DNA of 64,000 nucleotides from Robertkochia aurantiaca. Its GTDB lineage: Bacteria; Bacteroidota; Bacteroidia; Flavobacteriales; Flavobacteriaceae. The first letter of the stretch is position 1. Each line of letters begins with the position of its first letter. Below, piece by piece: positions 23,611 to 31,567 of this stretch. Location of the stretch: contig NZ_JAINZS010000005.1 in assembly GCF_020166495.1 (NCBI RefSeq), positions 434,001-498,000 on the forward strand. Direction: 5' to 3'. The position numbers and the translations under genes were made by a program. Under the pieces are notes generated by a model. That model was not told the origin of the DNA and made no database searches. It saw only the letters and a program-made list of their open reading frames with translations.

Positions 23611-24978
23611 TTAATCATTCCCAACAAAATTGGCCCTTCCAAAAAATCTTCGATTCACGAAGTTATTGAGATTCGAACCAAACCGGTAATTAAATCCAAA
23701 TCTCGTATCGATGTTATAAGCTGAGGGTAGGTTGACTCTCCCGCTCAAAATATCCTGTTCGGTGAAATCTCCGGATGCGAGGTAAATCTGGTCCTTTACG
23801 TAGTTGCCTTCTGCCCTTACATAAAAAGAAAAATTCCCGGTGACACGGACTTCTGCCCTGATATTCAAACCTGTGGACCAAAAGCTAAAATCATCCAGAT
23901 AATTTCTAAGACGATATCCCAGCTCCAGGTTTCCCCAACGTTTATTTAGTCCCAGACTAGCTCTCAAACTATGGAGGACCCTGGTTTCTTCAATAGCACC
24001 GTAAATCGTTTCGTCGACATAATTATTATTTCTGACTTCAACCCCATAGTTCACTCTTAGAAATCTGGAATTCTGCACTGATTCCGGAAAAAAATTGTAC
24101 TCTACAGCTGGTCTGAAGCTGCTTTGAAACTTATAATTAAGGCGGGTGTTCTGACGACCGGCAATATCATATCCATAAGACCATTGGGGGGTGAGTGACT
24201 TTACAAGCTGGTGACTAAAGCCAAATTCTGAAATATCAAAATTATTCTCAACTTCATCGATGAACTGGTTACCGTCTTCATCAAGAACCGGATTGCCATT
24301 ATCATCAACTCTAGGTACCTTTTGAATCGTTCTTCTCAGCCTTTCATCTATTCTCCCGGATATGGATATTTTCCATTCATCGGTGATACGGTTAATATTG
24401 ATGTCTCCGCCAAAATTGATTTCACTGCTCAATTCCTCTAATTCAATGTTCGCATCACTCCCCACATTAAAAACCCAGAAATTCCAGGGATCAACGTTTT
24501 CCTGTATTGTATCTTCCGGAATATCAGAGTCAGTCTTCATATTGATTTCGATCTCCTCTCCAACCTTGGTTTTTGCAACAAACGGTGCTAATCCCAATTT
24601 GATAAACCGAGTTAGTTTTTCCCGCACTTCAAAGTCGGTATCTGTCTGTTTATTATTTACATAAAGAGTGTCTGATCTTCCAGCATGAATGTTTTGTTGA
24701 CCAATAAAAATCAGTTGATATTGTCTTCCACCTCCACCAGATCTGTTCGTGTTAATCAGCAGAAAGACATCAGCCTTTTGATTATCCCTATAGAAGTCAA
24801 CGGCCGTAATTTCCGTTCGAATAAAATCCAAATCACAGCCTCCATCTCTTCGTTCACAACCATCGATAAACACCCCGAGTTTATTGGGAGGGCTGTAATT
24901 ATCAATCAGTGTTTGACTGATTGCGGGAGAATGAAAGGAAAAAAATGTCAGAAACAATAGTAGTGGTATTATTCTCAT
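23611..24978 (-). CDS. Probable outer-membrane beta-barrel protein
   Basis: 455 residues, minus strand, one of the few reverse genes here. Signal peptide (MRIIPLLLFLTFFSFHSPAISQ), an N-terminal domain of about 170 residues with a CERRDGGCD loop and FVAKTKVGEEIEI, then from about 180 onward alternating strands (NRITDEWKISISGRID, QWSYGYDIAGRQNTRLNYKF, FRPAVEYNFFP, LRASLGLNKRWGNLELGYRL, FSFYVRAEGNYVKD) ending in INTDRFGFNYRF-like strands, as in DUF481-like or transporter-type barrels. No specific family claimed. It interrupts the cassette array and has no attC on either side. Confidence 0.68.
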   Translation of the reverse strand: MRIIPLLLFLTFFSFHSPAISQTLIDNYSPPNKLGVFIDGCERRDGGCDLDFIRTEITAVDFYRDNQKADVFLLINTNRSGGGGRQYQLIFIGQQNIHAGRSDTLYVNNKQTDTDFEVREKLTRFIKLGLAPFVAKTKVGEEIEINMKTDSDIPEDTIQENVDPWNFWVFNVGSDANIELEELSSEINFGGDININRITDEWKISISGRIDERLRRTIQKVPRVDDNGNPVLDEDGNQFIDEVENNFDISEFGFSHQLVKSLTPQWSYGYDIAGRQNTRLNYKFQSSFRPAVEYNFFPESVQNSRFLRVNYGVEVRNNNYVDETIYGAIEETRVLHSLRASLGLNKRWGNLELGYRLRNYLDDFSFWSTGLNIRAEVRVTGNFSFYVRAEGNYVKDQIYLASGDFTEQDILSGRVNLPSAYNIDTRFGFNYRFGSNLNNFVNRRFFGRANFVGND

Positions 24979-25262
24979 TTGATTAGAGTTAATTCAGGTT
25001 GATAGCACTCTTAAGAGCCAGGTTAGATGCAAATTGTCAACGCTAGAATTGCTTTTTAACAATATTGTAAGAAAGAATTGAACTTTTTGCATGAAAAGCA
25101 AAGAAAATAATTATTGATTTTTTGCCAACAGCAAATGTAAGTAAATGTGGTTTGGTTTCTTTTTGGCAGGTGAACAGAGGTAAAGATTAAAAGGCCCCGA
25201 TTATTCCAACTTAGGATAGAAAAAGATGAAAACGCTTAAATCACATACGAAGTAAAAAATGT
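24979..25262. other. Intergenic region before site 25
   Basis: About 280 bases upstream of the reverse barrel gene hold no gene I can support; the promoter of that gene should be here. With site 25 it makes a 498-base gap between genes. Confidence 0.4.
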
Positions 25263-25450
25263 TGCCAGCAAAGGGCTATAAAGCATTTCAGCATCTTACA
25301 CCGTTTAGAAAATATCCTTAAATTGAACGTCAAAGAACCCGCATGAAGCATTTCGTTTTCACTGTTTTTTTGAGCCTTAGCCAGAGTTTAAGGTCCACGC
25401 CACTGGCTCAGAACAACTCATCACAACGCTTCATAGCCATACCGTTGCAA
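25263..25450 (+). repeat. attC-like site 25
   Basis: Mutated R'' TGCCAGC 25263-25269, R' GTTGCAA 25444-25450, 188 bp. Left arm GGGCTATAAAGCATTTC, right arm AACGCTTCATAGCC; interior as in site 14 (CGTTTAGAAAATATCCTTAAATTGAACGTC). The array resumes here after a 3-kb interruption. Confidence 0.75.
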
Positions 25451-25476
25451 CCAATTTTAAAAATCATCCTTTTTAC

Positions 25477-25941
25477 TTGAAATCTATCCGCACGAAAAAA
25501 TTAACTTCTCTTCAGAAATACGAAGTTCTTAATCTCTGGAACAATGAATATCCCGAGAAATTATTTCACGGCTCCATTTCTGATTTTGAAACATGGCTTG
25601 AAAGTTTAGAGAATCCATCATATATCCTCTTAATTGATAATAATCGGTCGATAAAAGGCTGGTATGTCGATTTCGACCGAGACAACGAAAAGTGGTTTGT
25701 AATTATCCTTGACTCAAAAATTCAAGGAAAAGGTCTTGGACGAATAATTCTTAACCTCGCTAAAGAAAATAAGCCTGTATTAAATGGCTGGGTCATTGAC
25801 CATGATAAAGATCGAAAAAAGAATGGGGCGGTTTATAAGTCTCCATTACAATTTTATTTGAAAAATAACTTCCAAATTATTTCCGGTGAAAGGTTTGAGC
25901 TTGGTAAAATTTCCGCTGTAAAAATCACCTGGAAAAAATAA
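25477..25941 (+). CDS. GNAT-like acetyltransferase, cassette cargo
   Basis: 154 residues from TTG 25477, 26 bases after R'. The centre has the GNAT acetyl-CoA loop: WFVIILDSKIQGKGLGRIILNLAKE, where QGKGLG matches the Q/RxxGxG/A motif; upstream SYILLIDNNRSIKGWYVDFDRD fits the preceding strands. The target is unknown. Cargo acetyltransferases are common in integrons, including drug-modifying ones, but nothing here points to an antibiotic. Ends match partly (GTTGCAACCA; TGGCTACCAC). Confidence 0.75.
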   Translation: MKSIRTKKLTSLQKYEVLNLWNNEYPEKLFHGSISDFETWLESLENPSYILLIDNNRSIKGWYVDFDRDNEKWFVIILDSKIQGKGLGRIILNLAKENKPVLNGWVIDHDKDRKKNGAVYKSPLQFYLKNNFQIISGERFELGKISAVKITWKK

Positions 25942-25946
25942 ACTGG

Positions 25947-26120
25947 CTACCACATCGTGCATAAGCCATAGTTCGTTTCTTACAAGCTTAGCATATTTTC
26001 ATTACTTTAGACCAATTGTAAAAGTTGAGCCTGGCCTACTCAGTAGCCCCCAGTTCTGCCAGCTCCGTACACCCTGCCTAAGGCCTGGTATGCAGGGGGC
26101 TCATAGCCTGAGCGTTGGCG
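25947..26120 (+). repeat. attC-like site 26
   Basis: R'' CTACCAC 25947-25953 (CAC instead of AAC), R' GTTGGCG 26114-26120, 174 bp. Left arm ATCGTGCATAAGCC, right arm GGGGGCTCATAGCC; a palindromic insert (CCCTGCCTAAGGCC...GCAGGG) near 26070. Confidence 0.72.
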
Positions 26121-26142
26121 GTAATCAAGAAAAAACTGAAAA

Positions 26143-26685
26143 ATGCACAAAAGAATTGCAATTTTAAGAGGTATCAATGTCGGAGGAAAACGAAAAATCC
26201 TGATGGCCGATTTAAAATCAATGTTTGAGAAAATGAAGTTTTCGAATGTTCACACCTATATCCAAAGCGGAAATGTGTTTTTTGAATCGAAAAACGACAT
26301 TGATAACATAGAATTGTCGAAAAATATAGAGGAAGCGTTAAAGGAGGCGTTTGGATTAGAAGTTCCGGTAATTGTAAGAACACCCAAAGAAATAGAGACC
26401 GCAATTAGTCAAAATCCCTTTTACAGGAATGATAGTGATATTGGCCATTTACACCTGACCTTCCTGAAGGAAGAACCAACTGATGAAAATCAGGATAAGG
26501 CAAAATCATACAATTACGAACCGGATAGATTTAAAATAAAAGGAAGAGATATATTTATCTACTGCGAAGGGAAATATCACCAATCGAAACTGACAAACAA
26601 CTTTTTTGAGAAGAAGCTCAAAGTCGGTGCGACCACAAGGAATTGGAAAACTGTATTAAAATTATTCGAACTCAGTAAAAATTAA
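26143..26685 (+). CDS. DUF1697 family protein, cassette cargo
   Basis: 180 residues. The opening KRIAILRGINVGGKRKILMADLKSMFEKMKFSNVHTYIQSGNVFFES is the signature of DUF1697 proteins (usual length about 175-180), which are cytosolic and of unknown function; HLHLTFLKEEPTDE and the C-terminal KLTNNFFEKKLKVGATTRNWKTVLKL also fit. ATG 26143 is 22 bases after R'. The family is scattered across bacteria, consistent with transfer. Downstream site is degenerate, so mobility is doubtful. Confidence 0.9.
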   Translation: MHKRIAILRGINVGGKRKILMADLKSMFEKMKFSNVHTYIQSGNVFFESKNDIDNIELSKNIEEALKEAFGLEVPVIVRTPKEIETAISQNPFYRNDSDIGHLHLTFLKEEPTDENQDKAKSYNYEPDRFKIKGRDIFIYCEGKYHQSKLTNNFFEKKLKVGATTRNWKTVLKLFELSKN

Positions 26686-26689
26686 AAAA

Positions 26690-26859
26690 AGGCAACTTTT
26701 AATTGCTTCAAAAAATATCAACATTCAATCGATACCAGAAAAATTCGGGATGCTTTCATGAATCTATAAACTATCCTTTAGGTACCATACATGCTTCCCT
26801 GGCCCTTTCCAAAGCCTCAGGCCAACCAACCACAACTGCGCATAACCCTGCCGTTGTGC
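26690..26859 (+). repeat. Degenerate attC-like site 27
   Basis: R'' AGGCAAC 26690-26696, R' GTTGTGC 26853-26859, about 170 bp. The arms are poorly paired, with only TGCGCATAACCCTGCC near R' recalling L'. Interior CGATACCAG... has no conserved run. Confidence 0.5.
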
Positions 26860-26877
26860 AACATTTAAACCAGAATC

Positions 26878-27510
26878 GTGAAAAAACACTTAGCAATACT
26901 CCTGATTAGCTTAATTGCGACCTCTTGCAAAGGACAAGCGAATGCAGAAACGGAAAGATCTGTTGGCGGGCCTTGCCAAGATTGCGAGGCAACTTTGGAT
27001 TATCAAAAACTCAACATTGAGCCGAAGGTCATCGACACCTTACCTGGATTTCAAGACAATGAACCTAAAATTAAAATTACTGGTACTGTTTTTCAGAATG
27101 ACGGAAAAACACCGGCGAAAGATATAATCCTCTACGTTTATCACGTTGACCGAAATGGAATCTACCAACCAAGCGAAAAACCTGTTGGTTGGGAAAAAAC
27201 CCACGGACAACATCGTAGCTGGCTAAAAACAGGAACAGATGGAAAATTTACCTTTTTCACTTTCCGACCGGCATCATATCCTGAAGCAGAAGAACCTGAA
27301 CACATCCATATCTATGTAAAAGAGCCGAATACCATTCCATATTATCTGGATAGCTACCTTTTTGAAAGCGACCCGAATTTGACAGAAGAAAAAATACAAA
27401 ACCTAAAAAATCGTGGTGGAAACGGTATTGTAAAACTCGAAATGAAAAACGGTATTTGGACAGCAAACAGAGATATAATTTTGGGACTGAACATTCCAGA
27501 TTACGAATAA
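26878..27510 (+). CDS. Lipoprotein of the intradiol ring-cleavage dioxygenase family
   Basis: 210 residues from GTG 26878, with lipoprotein signal KKHLAILLISLIATSCKG (lipid cysteine at 17). The body matches the intradiol dioxygenase beta-sandwich: ITGTVFQNDGKTPAKDIILYVYHVDRNGIYQ (first Tyr ligand region), HGQHRSWLKTGTDGKFTFFTFRPASYP (Tyr ligand) and EHIHIYVKE (His ligands). Exported, lipid-anchored members of this family are common in Bacteroidota and their substrates are unknown. Start is 18 bases after R'. Confidence 0.85.
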   Translation: MKKHLAILLISLIATSCKGQANAETERSVGGPCQDCEATLDYQKLNIEPKVIDTLPGFQDNEPKIKITGTVFQNDGKTPAKDIILYVYHVDRNGIYQPSEKPVGWEKTHGQHRSWLKTGTDGKFTFFTFRPASYPEAEEPEHIHIYVKEPNTIPYYLDSYLFESDPNLTEEKIQNLKNRGGNGIVKLEMKNGIWTANRDIILGLNIPDYE

Positions 27511-27519
27511 AAAAACATC

Positions 27520-27750
27520 CCCCAACAATGACTTTACCCTAGTAGTCTTTTCTACGAGAATTAGCCCGTTTTCATATATTGAACTCCAGTATAAAACAAT
27601 AAAGAAAAGATTCCTTCCAGGTTTTCGGCCTCCTTCCCTGCCTTCCGCAAAGCAGGAAAGTCAAAGTTCAAAAGGGCAGTCAGCGGCCCTTACCGCCCCC
27701 CTGTCAACCTGGCGTCAGGCAGGCAGGTATGCACAGCCTGATCGTTACAA
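27520..27750 (+). repeat. attC-like site 28, long
   Basis: R'' CCCCAAC 27520-27526, R' GTTACAA 27744-27750, 231 bp. Interior GAATTAGCCCGTTTTCATATATTGAACTCC resembles site 6; several palindromic inserts (CCCTGCCTTCC.., CTGGCGTCAGGCAGGCAGG) in the right half. Confidence 0.7.
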
Positions 27751-27909
27751 GCATTGACTTCTGACGATTGTATTGATTGAAAAATGCAATCTTACTCCGG
27801 AATCGCCTTCCACGATATCGTACTGTCCGAATTTAGGCTACAATTAATACAACAGAAAAACCCAAAAGATTTCATTAAATTGATAAGAAATCTTCGACAC
27901 ACTTGCCGT

Positions 27910-28749
27910 ATGAGATCAAAAACCTTAGTTTCCATTATAACGGCTTCCATACTTTTCTTTTCCTCCGGTAAAGCCCAGGAATCTTTAAAGTACGGAAAGT
28001 TCAATATGCAGAAAGATCTGTTACTGGTTCAGTACGATTGTAAAACCGATGTAGATGATCTCCAATCGGTGGCTGCTTTTGCAACACTCCTGTCTGATCC
28101 CAGATTTTCTAAAATAAATTATCATGCCGTTGCCGGTACTTATGGCATTCAGGAGGGATTATATGTACCCCCCAACGAATTATTTGAACTGGCTTTTGAA
28201 AATAACTTGTCAGATGCTCATGAAAATTTTGAAAACGCCGTTGCCCTTGTTAAAAAGATTGCAATAAGAACGCTCGAGAATAATGGTGATATTTGGATTG
28301 CAGATGCCGGTCAATCTGATTTTTCTGCCGGGCTGATAAAATCAATACAGACCGATTTACCTGAAATTAATACTTCTCAGCGCATTCACCTCGTACAGCA
28401 CAGCGACTGGAATGAAGAAGTTACATCTCCCGCGTCTCTGGAATTTGTAAAGATCAACACTGATTATCACAAGATTCCTGATGGCAATGCCGTTGGAAAT
28501 GGCACTCCCGGATTTCGATCTCCTGAATTCACCAATTTGAAAGAGAAATTAAATGACCCCGAATTGATTGGGATCTGGCAGTTAGCCATCGATCTGTCAA
28601 ACAGGTATAATGGAAAAGAAGGCCGATATCACAATGAAGCGATTTCATCAGGCGGACTGGACTTCTCAGACCTTTCAGAAGTGTGCTGGATTCTGGGTTT
28701 AGACGACATTAAAGACACAGAACATTTTTTCAATCTATTTTCAAGGTAG
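27910..28749 (+). CDS. Secreted nucleoside-hydrolase-like protein
   Basis: 279 residues from ATG 27910, chosen for its signal peptide (MRSKTLVSIITASILFFSSGKAQ); the frame is open to 27784 but that part is unlike a signal. The mature start DLLLVQYDCKTDVDDLQSVAAFATLL has the Asp cluster (DxxxDxDD) of nucleoside hydrolase/DUF1593-type enzymes, where it binds calcium and the ribose; GDIWIADAGQSDFSAGLIKSI and HLVQHSDWNEE fit the following regions. A glycoside or nucleoside substrate is likely but unproven. The last gene with a recognisable attC-like site upstream and none downstream. Confidence 0.68.
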   Translation: MRSKTLVSIITASILFFSSGKAQESLKYGKFNMQKDLLLVQYDCKTDVDDLQSVAAFATLLSDPRFSKINYHAVAGTYGIQEGLYVPPNELFELAFENNLSDAHENFENAVALVKKIAIRTLENNGDIWIADAGQSDFSAGLIKSIQTDLPEINTSQRIHLVQHSDWNEEVTSPASLEFVKINTDYHKIPDGNAVGNGTPGFRSPEFTNLKEKLNDPELIGIWQLAIDLSNRYNGKEGRYHNEAISSGGLDFSDLSEVCWILGLDDIKDTEHFFNLFSR

Positions 28750-28816
28750 CTACCATTCAATTTATACTGAACCCATGTGCAGTCTATTTCAAAACGATAT
28801 ATCAGGAAATTAAAGA

Positions 28817-29155
28817 ATGACCCAAGCCAATAAGCTCTATACCATCAAATTCATTCATACCTTAATCTGGGCCTTCTTCGTTGCCGTAATATTTTACATC
28901 GTATATACAGGGTTTACAGATACGGTAACGATTTACACATGGATAGGGATCAGCTTAATTATTATTGAGGGTCTCATTTTATTATTGTTTAAAATGTCCT
29001 GCCCGTTAACTGTTGTTGCCCGCAAATACTCTGACTCACAGAAAGATAACTTTGACATTTTTTTACCAAATTGGTTGGCCAGGCATAACAAATTAATCTT
29101 TACTTCCATTTTTATCGTTGGGCTCATCATGGTGATGTATAGAACTTTAACATAA
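28817..29155 (+). CDS. Hypothetical four-helix membrane protein
   Basis: 112 residues with hydrophobic segments at about 13-31, 39-57 and 91-109. The middle has KMSCPLTVVARKYSD, where a conserved-looking CPLT near a helix end recalls DUF2784-type small membrane proteins; I cannot confirm that. It follows the nucleoside-hydrolase-like gene by 67 bases on the same strand and may share its transcript. Confidence 0.6.
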   Translation: MTQANKLYTIKFIHTLIWAFFVAVIFYIVYTGFTDTVTIYTWIGISLIIIEGLILLLFKMSCPLTVVARKYSDSQKDNFDIFLPNWLARHNKLIFTSIFIVGLIMVMYRTLT

Positions 29156-29194
29156 TGAAGATAAATTAGGTTCTAAAAAGCCTTCTCCAGGATC

Positions 29195-29345
29195 TGTCAG
29201 GTTTCCAAACTTTCCCATGGAATAGACCAGATCTAAAAATTGACCCTTTGGTTCCAGTGACTCAAGCTTCCCGCCACCATCCCGATAGCTTTTGGGAAGC
29301 TACAGATCATGGCACAGACCCATGGCTACAATATTATTTGTATTA
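29195..29345 (+). repeat. Remnant of an attC-like site (29)
   Basis: GGAATAGACCAGATC...AAAATTGACCC...GGTTCCAGTGACTCAAGCTTCCCGCC matches, in order, interior pieces of class 1 sites (ATTAGACCA, AAAAGTTGAGCC, GTTCCAGTGGCTCAAGC). Both arms and boxes are lost. It occupies most of the 329-base gap before the next gene and marks the right edge of the array. Confidence 0.55.
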
Positions 29346-29484
29346 CCGCAGTCAAATCTTTACTTAAAATCAATTACAGTTTCAACATCTTCATTAATAA
29401 TGCTAATGGAAATTATTTAACTCTGATAAAAGAATTATTTTAGCGCAATTTTTCATCGGAATTCCAAATACCTGCCCATTAAAA

Positions 29485-30855
29485 ATGATAAGAATATTAC
29501 TTCTCGTAATTATTACATTTTACTTTCAAAATGCTTTCAGTCAAGAACCTACTGGAAAATGGTATTTTAAAACTCATAGTAATGGGAGCGAAAAGCATTA
29601 TATTCTGGACCTCCCCAAGCAGAAAGAATCCAGTGCGTACTTAGATCTTCCTTCCGACAAAATCTTCAGATTAGAATTAGATAGCATTATTTTTCAAGAC
29701 CAGGAGATTTATCTCGCTCACAAGGGTATGAATCTCGCAATCACGGGTATTTATACTCATAATACAGATCAGATTCATGCTGTTTTAAAGAGAGATACAT
29801 TTCAGGATTCAATTATTCTTAGCCGAAACCCAGCCGCAGAGAGGATACAAACTATTAAAAAACCCATTCCTTACAGAAGTGAAGAGATCTCTTTTTATAA
29901 TTCAGACCACACTAAACTAACAGGGACAATTACTTATCCAATCGAAAATAACTCCCAAAAAGCTGTTATACTAATTTCAGGAAGCGGGCCGCAGAACAGA
30001 GACAGTGAAATTTTAGGCCATAAACCCTTTAAGATCCTGGCAGATCACTTAACAAGAAAAGGAATTACCGTACTGAGATATGATGACAGGGGCTATGCTA
30101 AATCGGAAGGGAAATTTCGACCGGCAACAACTGAAGATTATGCCGATGATGTAATTGGTGCAATTAATTTTCTAAAAAAATACGATAAGGTTTCGATTGG
30201 CTCTATTGGTCTTATTGGCCATAGTGAAGGGGGAAATATTGCTCCCATGGTGGCTGCTAATCGAAAAGATATTGAGTTTATAGTTTTATTAGCAGCGCCC
30301 GGCACTTCAAATTATGAATCATATTTAGTGTCGTTAGATTTATTGCTAAAAGATTATCCCGAGACCTATGATCGGGATTTTGAGCTTTATAAATCGGTAT
30401 ATAAAGACATGTCAGAGATCAGTAAAAAAGAAATTTTAAAAGACAGTCTGACCTCAAAATTCCGAAGATACGCTAACGTGCTTGATGAGGAGGAAGTTTC
30501 CATGTACGGAGGGATCGACAGCTTTGTAAATGGTCAGATAGAAGCTCACACTAGTGAGTGGTACCATTATTATCTTCAATTTGACGTTACCAAATACCTG
30601 GAGCAGTTGAAAATTCCAATTTTAGCTTTAAACGGAGATAGAGATATTTCAGTGGAAGCTGATTTTAATTTAAATGGTATAGAGAGAACATTGAATCGAT
30701 CCGGGAATAAGAGCTTTAAAACAATAAAATTAAGAGATGTCAATCATTTCTTCCAAAGCAGTGAAGACGACAAGATCGAAAATGTATACTTTAATAAGGA
30801 AACTTTTTCTAAAGAAGCTTTGGGTCTGATTGCTGAATGGATACAAACGCTATAG
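29485..30855 (+). CDS. Secreted alpha/beta hydrolase (S9-like esterase)
   Basis: 456 residues. Signal peptide MIRILLLVIITFYFQNAFSQ, an N-terminal beta domain of about 115 residues, then an alpha/beta hydrolase: ISGSGPQNRDSEILGHKPFKILADHLTRKGITVLRYDDRG, nucleophile S247 in GLIGHSEGGN, acid in LALNGDRDISV, and His in VNHFFQSS. Paralogue of the gene at 41620 with the same architecture. This type hydrolyses small esters or peptides in the periplasm; the substrate is unknown. First gene right of the cassette array. Confidence 0.88.
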   Translation: MIRILLLVIITFYFQNAFSQEPTGKWYFKTHSNGSEKHYILDLPKQKESSAYLDLPSDKIFRLELDSIIFQDQEIYLAHKGMNLAITGIYTHNTDQIHAVLKRDTFQDSIILSRNPAAERIQTIKKPIPYRSEEISFYNSDHTKLTGTITYPIENNSQKAVILISGSGPQNRDSEILGHKPFKILADHLTRKGITVLRYDDRGYAKSEGKFRPATTEDYADDVIGAINFLKKYDKVSIGSIGLIGHSEGGNIAPMVAANRKDIEFIVLLAAPGTSNYESYLVSLDLLLKDYPETYDRDFELYKSVYKDMSEISKKEILKDSLTSKFRRYANVLDEEEVSMYGGIDSFVNGQIEAHTSEWYHYYLQFDVTKYLEQLKIPILALNGDRDISVEADFNLNGIERTLNRSGNKSFKTIKLRDVNHFFQSSEDDKIENVYFNKETFSKEALGLIAEWIQTL

Positions 30856-30893
30856 CCAGCTTCTCATTACTCAAATGGGGGAACCGTCAATAA

Positions 30894-31403
30894 GTGAAAT
30901 TCATTTTGTTCCCCAATACTGCTTTCAGCGATTATTTTTTTCCGGAGGAAAATTTTGTCATCGAAGAAGACAGCGCTCAGCTTAAAATAAAAGCGTATGC
31001 CTACGAAACCAATAAGTCAAATTTGACTGATATATTACCAAAAATAGAGCAGGTAATAAGCAGGTCTACCTATAAAGATCACTTCATCTCAACATCATTT
31101 ATTCAGGGAAATCCAACGGTTTTAAATGATGAATCATTAACAAATGATGCCATTAGTATACTGAAAGATCTTTATGGAAGTAACTCGGTTCTCAGGGCTT
31201 ACGGGCAAATTCCCTATTTCAACGATGACTTCATTTATTTTCAGCAAAAAATACCCGGAGTGTATTTCCTGCTGGGGGGATCAAATACGGAGAAAGGATT
31301 GATTGCCATGAATCACGCACCTGACTTTAGGGTTGATGAAGAATGTATAAGAACAGGTGTAAAGGCATTTTCTTCATTGATTTTGGAACGGGTCAATAAA
31401 TAA
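30894..31403 (+). pseudogene. C-terminal fragment of an M20 peptidase/amidohydrolase
   Basis: Only the last ~170 residues of an M20 family (hippurate hydrolase-like) enzyme: part of the dimerisation domain, then VLRAYGQIPYFNDDFIYFQQKIPGVYFLLGGSNTEKGLIAMNHAPDFRVDEECIRTGVKAFSSLIL, which is the C-terminal metal-binding region (the His in MNHAPDF). Full enzymes have about 400 residues; the N-terminal zinc domain is absent, and the upstream DNA is the end of the hydrolase gene and a short spacer. A GTG at 30894 could start a product, but it would lack the active site. Confidence 0.8.
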
Positions 31404-31567
31404 CTGAATAACAATCGCTAAAATTATGCTGGCTGAAACCAGGTTCCGGGCATCAATAGTCTTCTCCTCATTGCCTGAACTATTTCTCCGTTTTTGGTGA
31501 AACAAGAAAAGAAATCAATTCAATTATTAAACCTTAGAGGTATCTTCCACCTCTCACAGGGGGACGT

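Larger units (their letters stand above)
1..29350 (+). mobile_element. Integron-like gene-cassette array (no integrase in window)
   Basis: A run of mostly single plus-strand genes, each followed by an imperfect palindrome of about 130-230 bp that begins with a box ending AAC and ends with a box beginning GTT, as in attC sites. The first and last bases of one cassette are complementary (GTTAGCGGTA with TACCGCTAAC; GTTATGCTGC with GCAGCATAAC), so units were exchanged as circles cut at G/TT. Genes all point away from the left, so the integrase and attI should lie left of the window. Sites become degenerate to the right. Known integron biology supplies the model; the integrase itself is not seen. 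Confidence 0.85.

Noticed and set aside
25477-25941. Aminoglycoside-type acetyltransferase resistance cassette
   Set aside because: Only the general GNAT fold is supported; no family-specific motif for a drug target is visible.
30894-31403. A complete small M20-type enzyme
   Set aside because: The zinc-binding N-terminal domain is absent, so it is a fragment.
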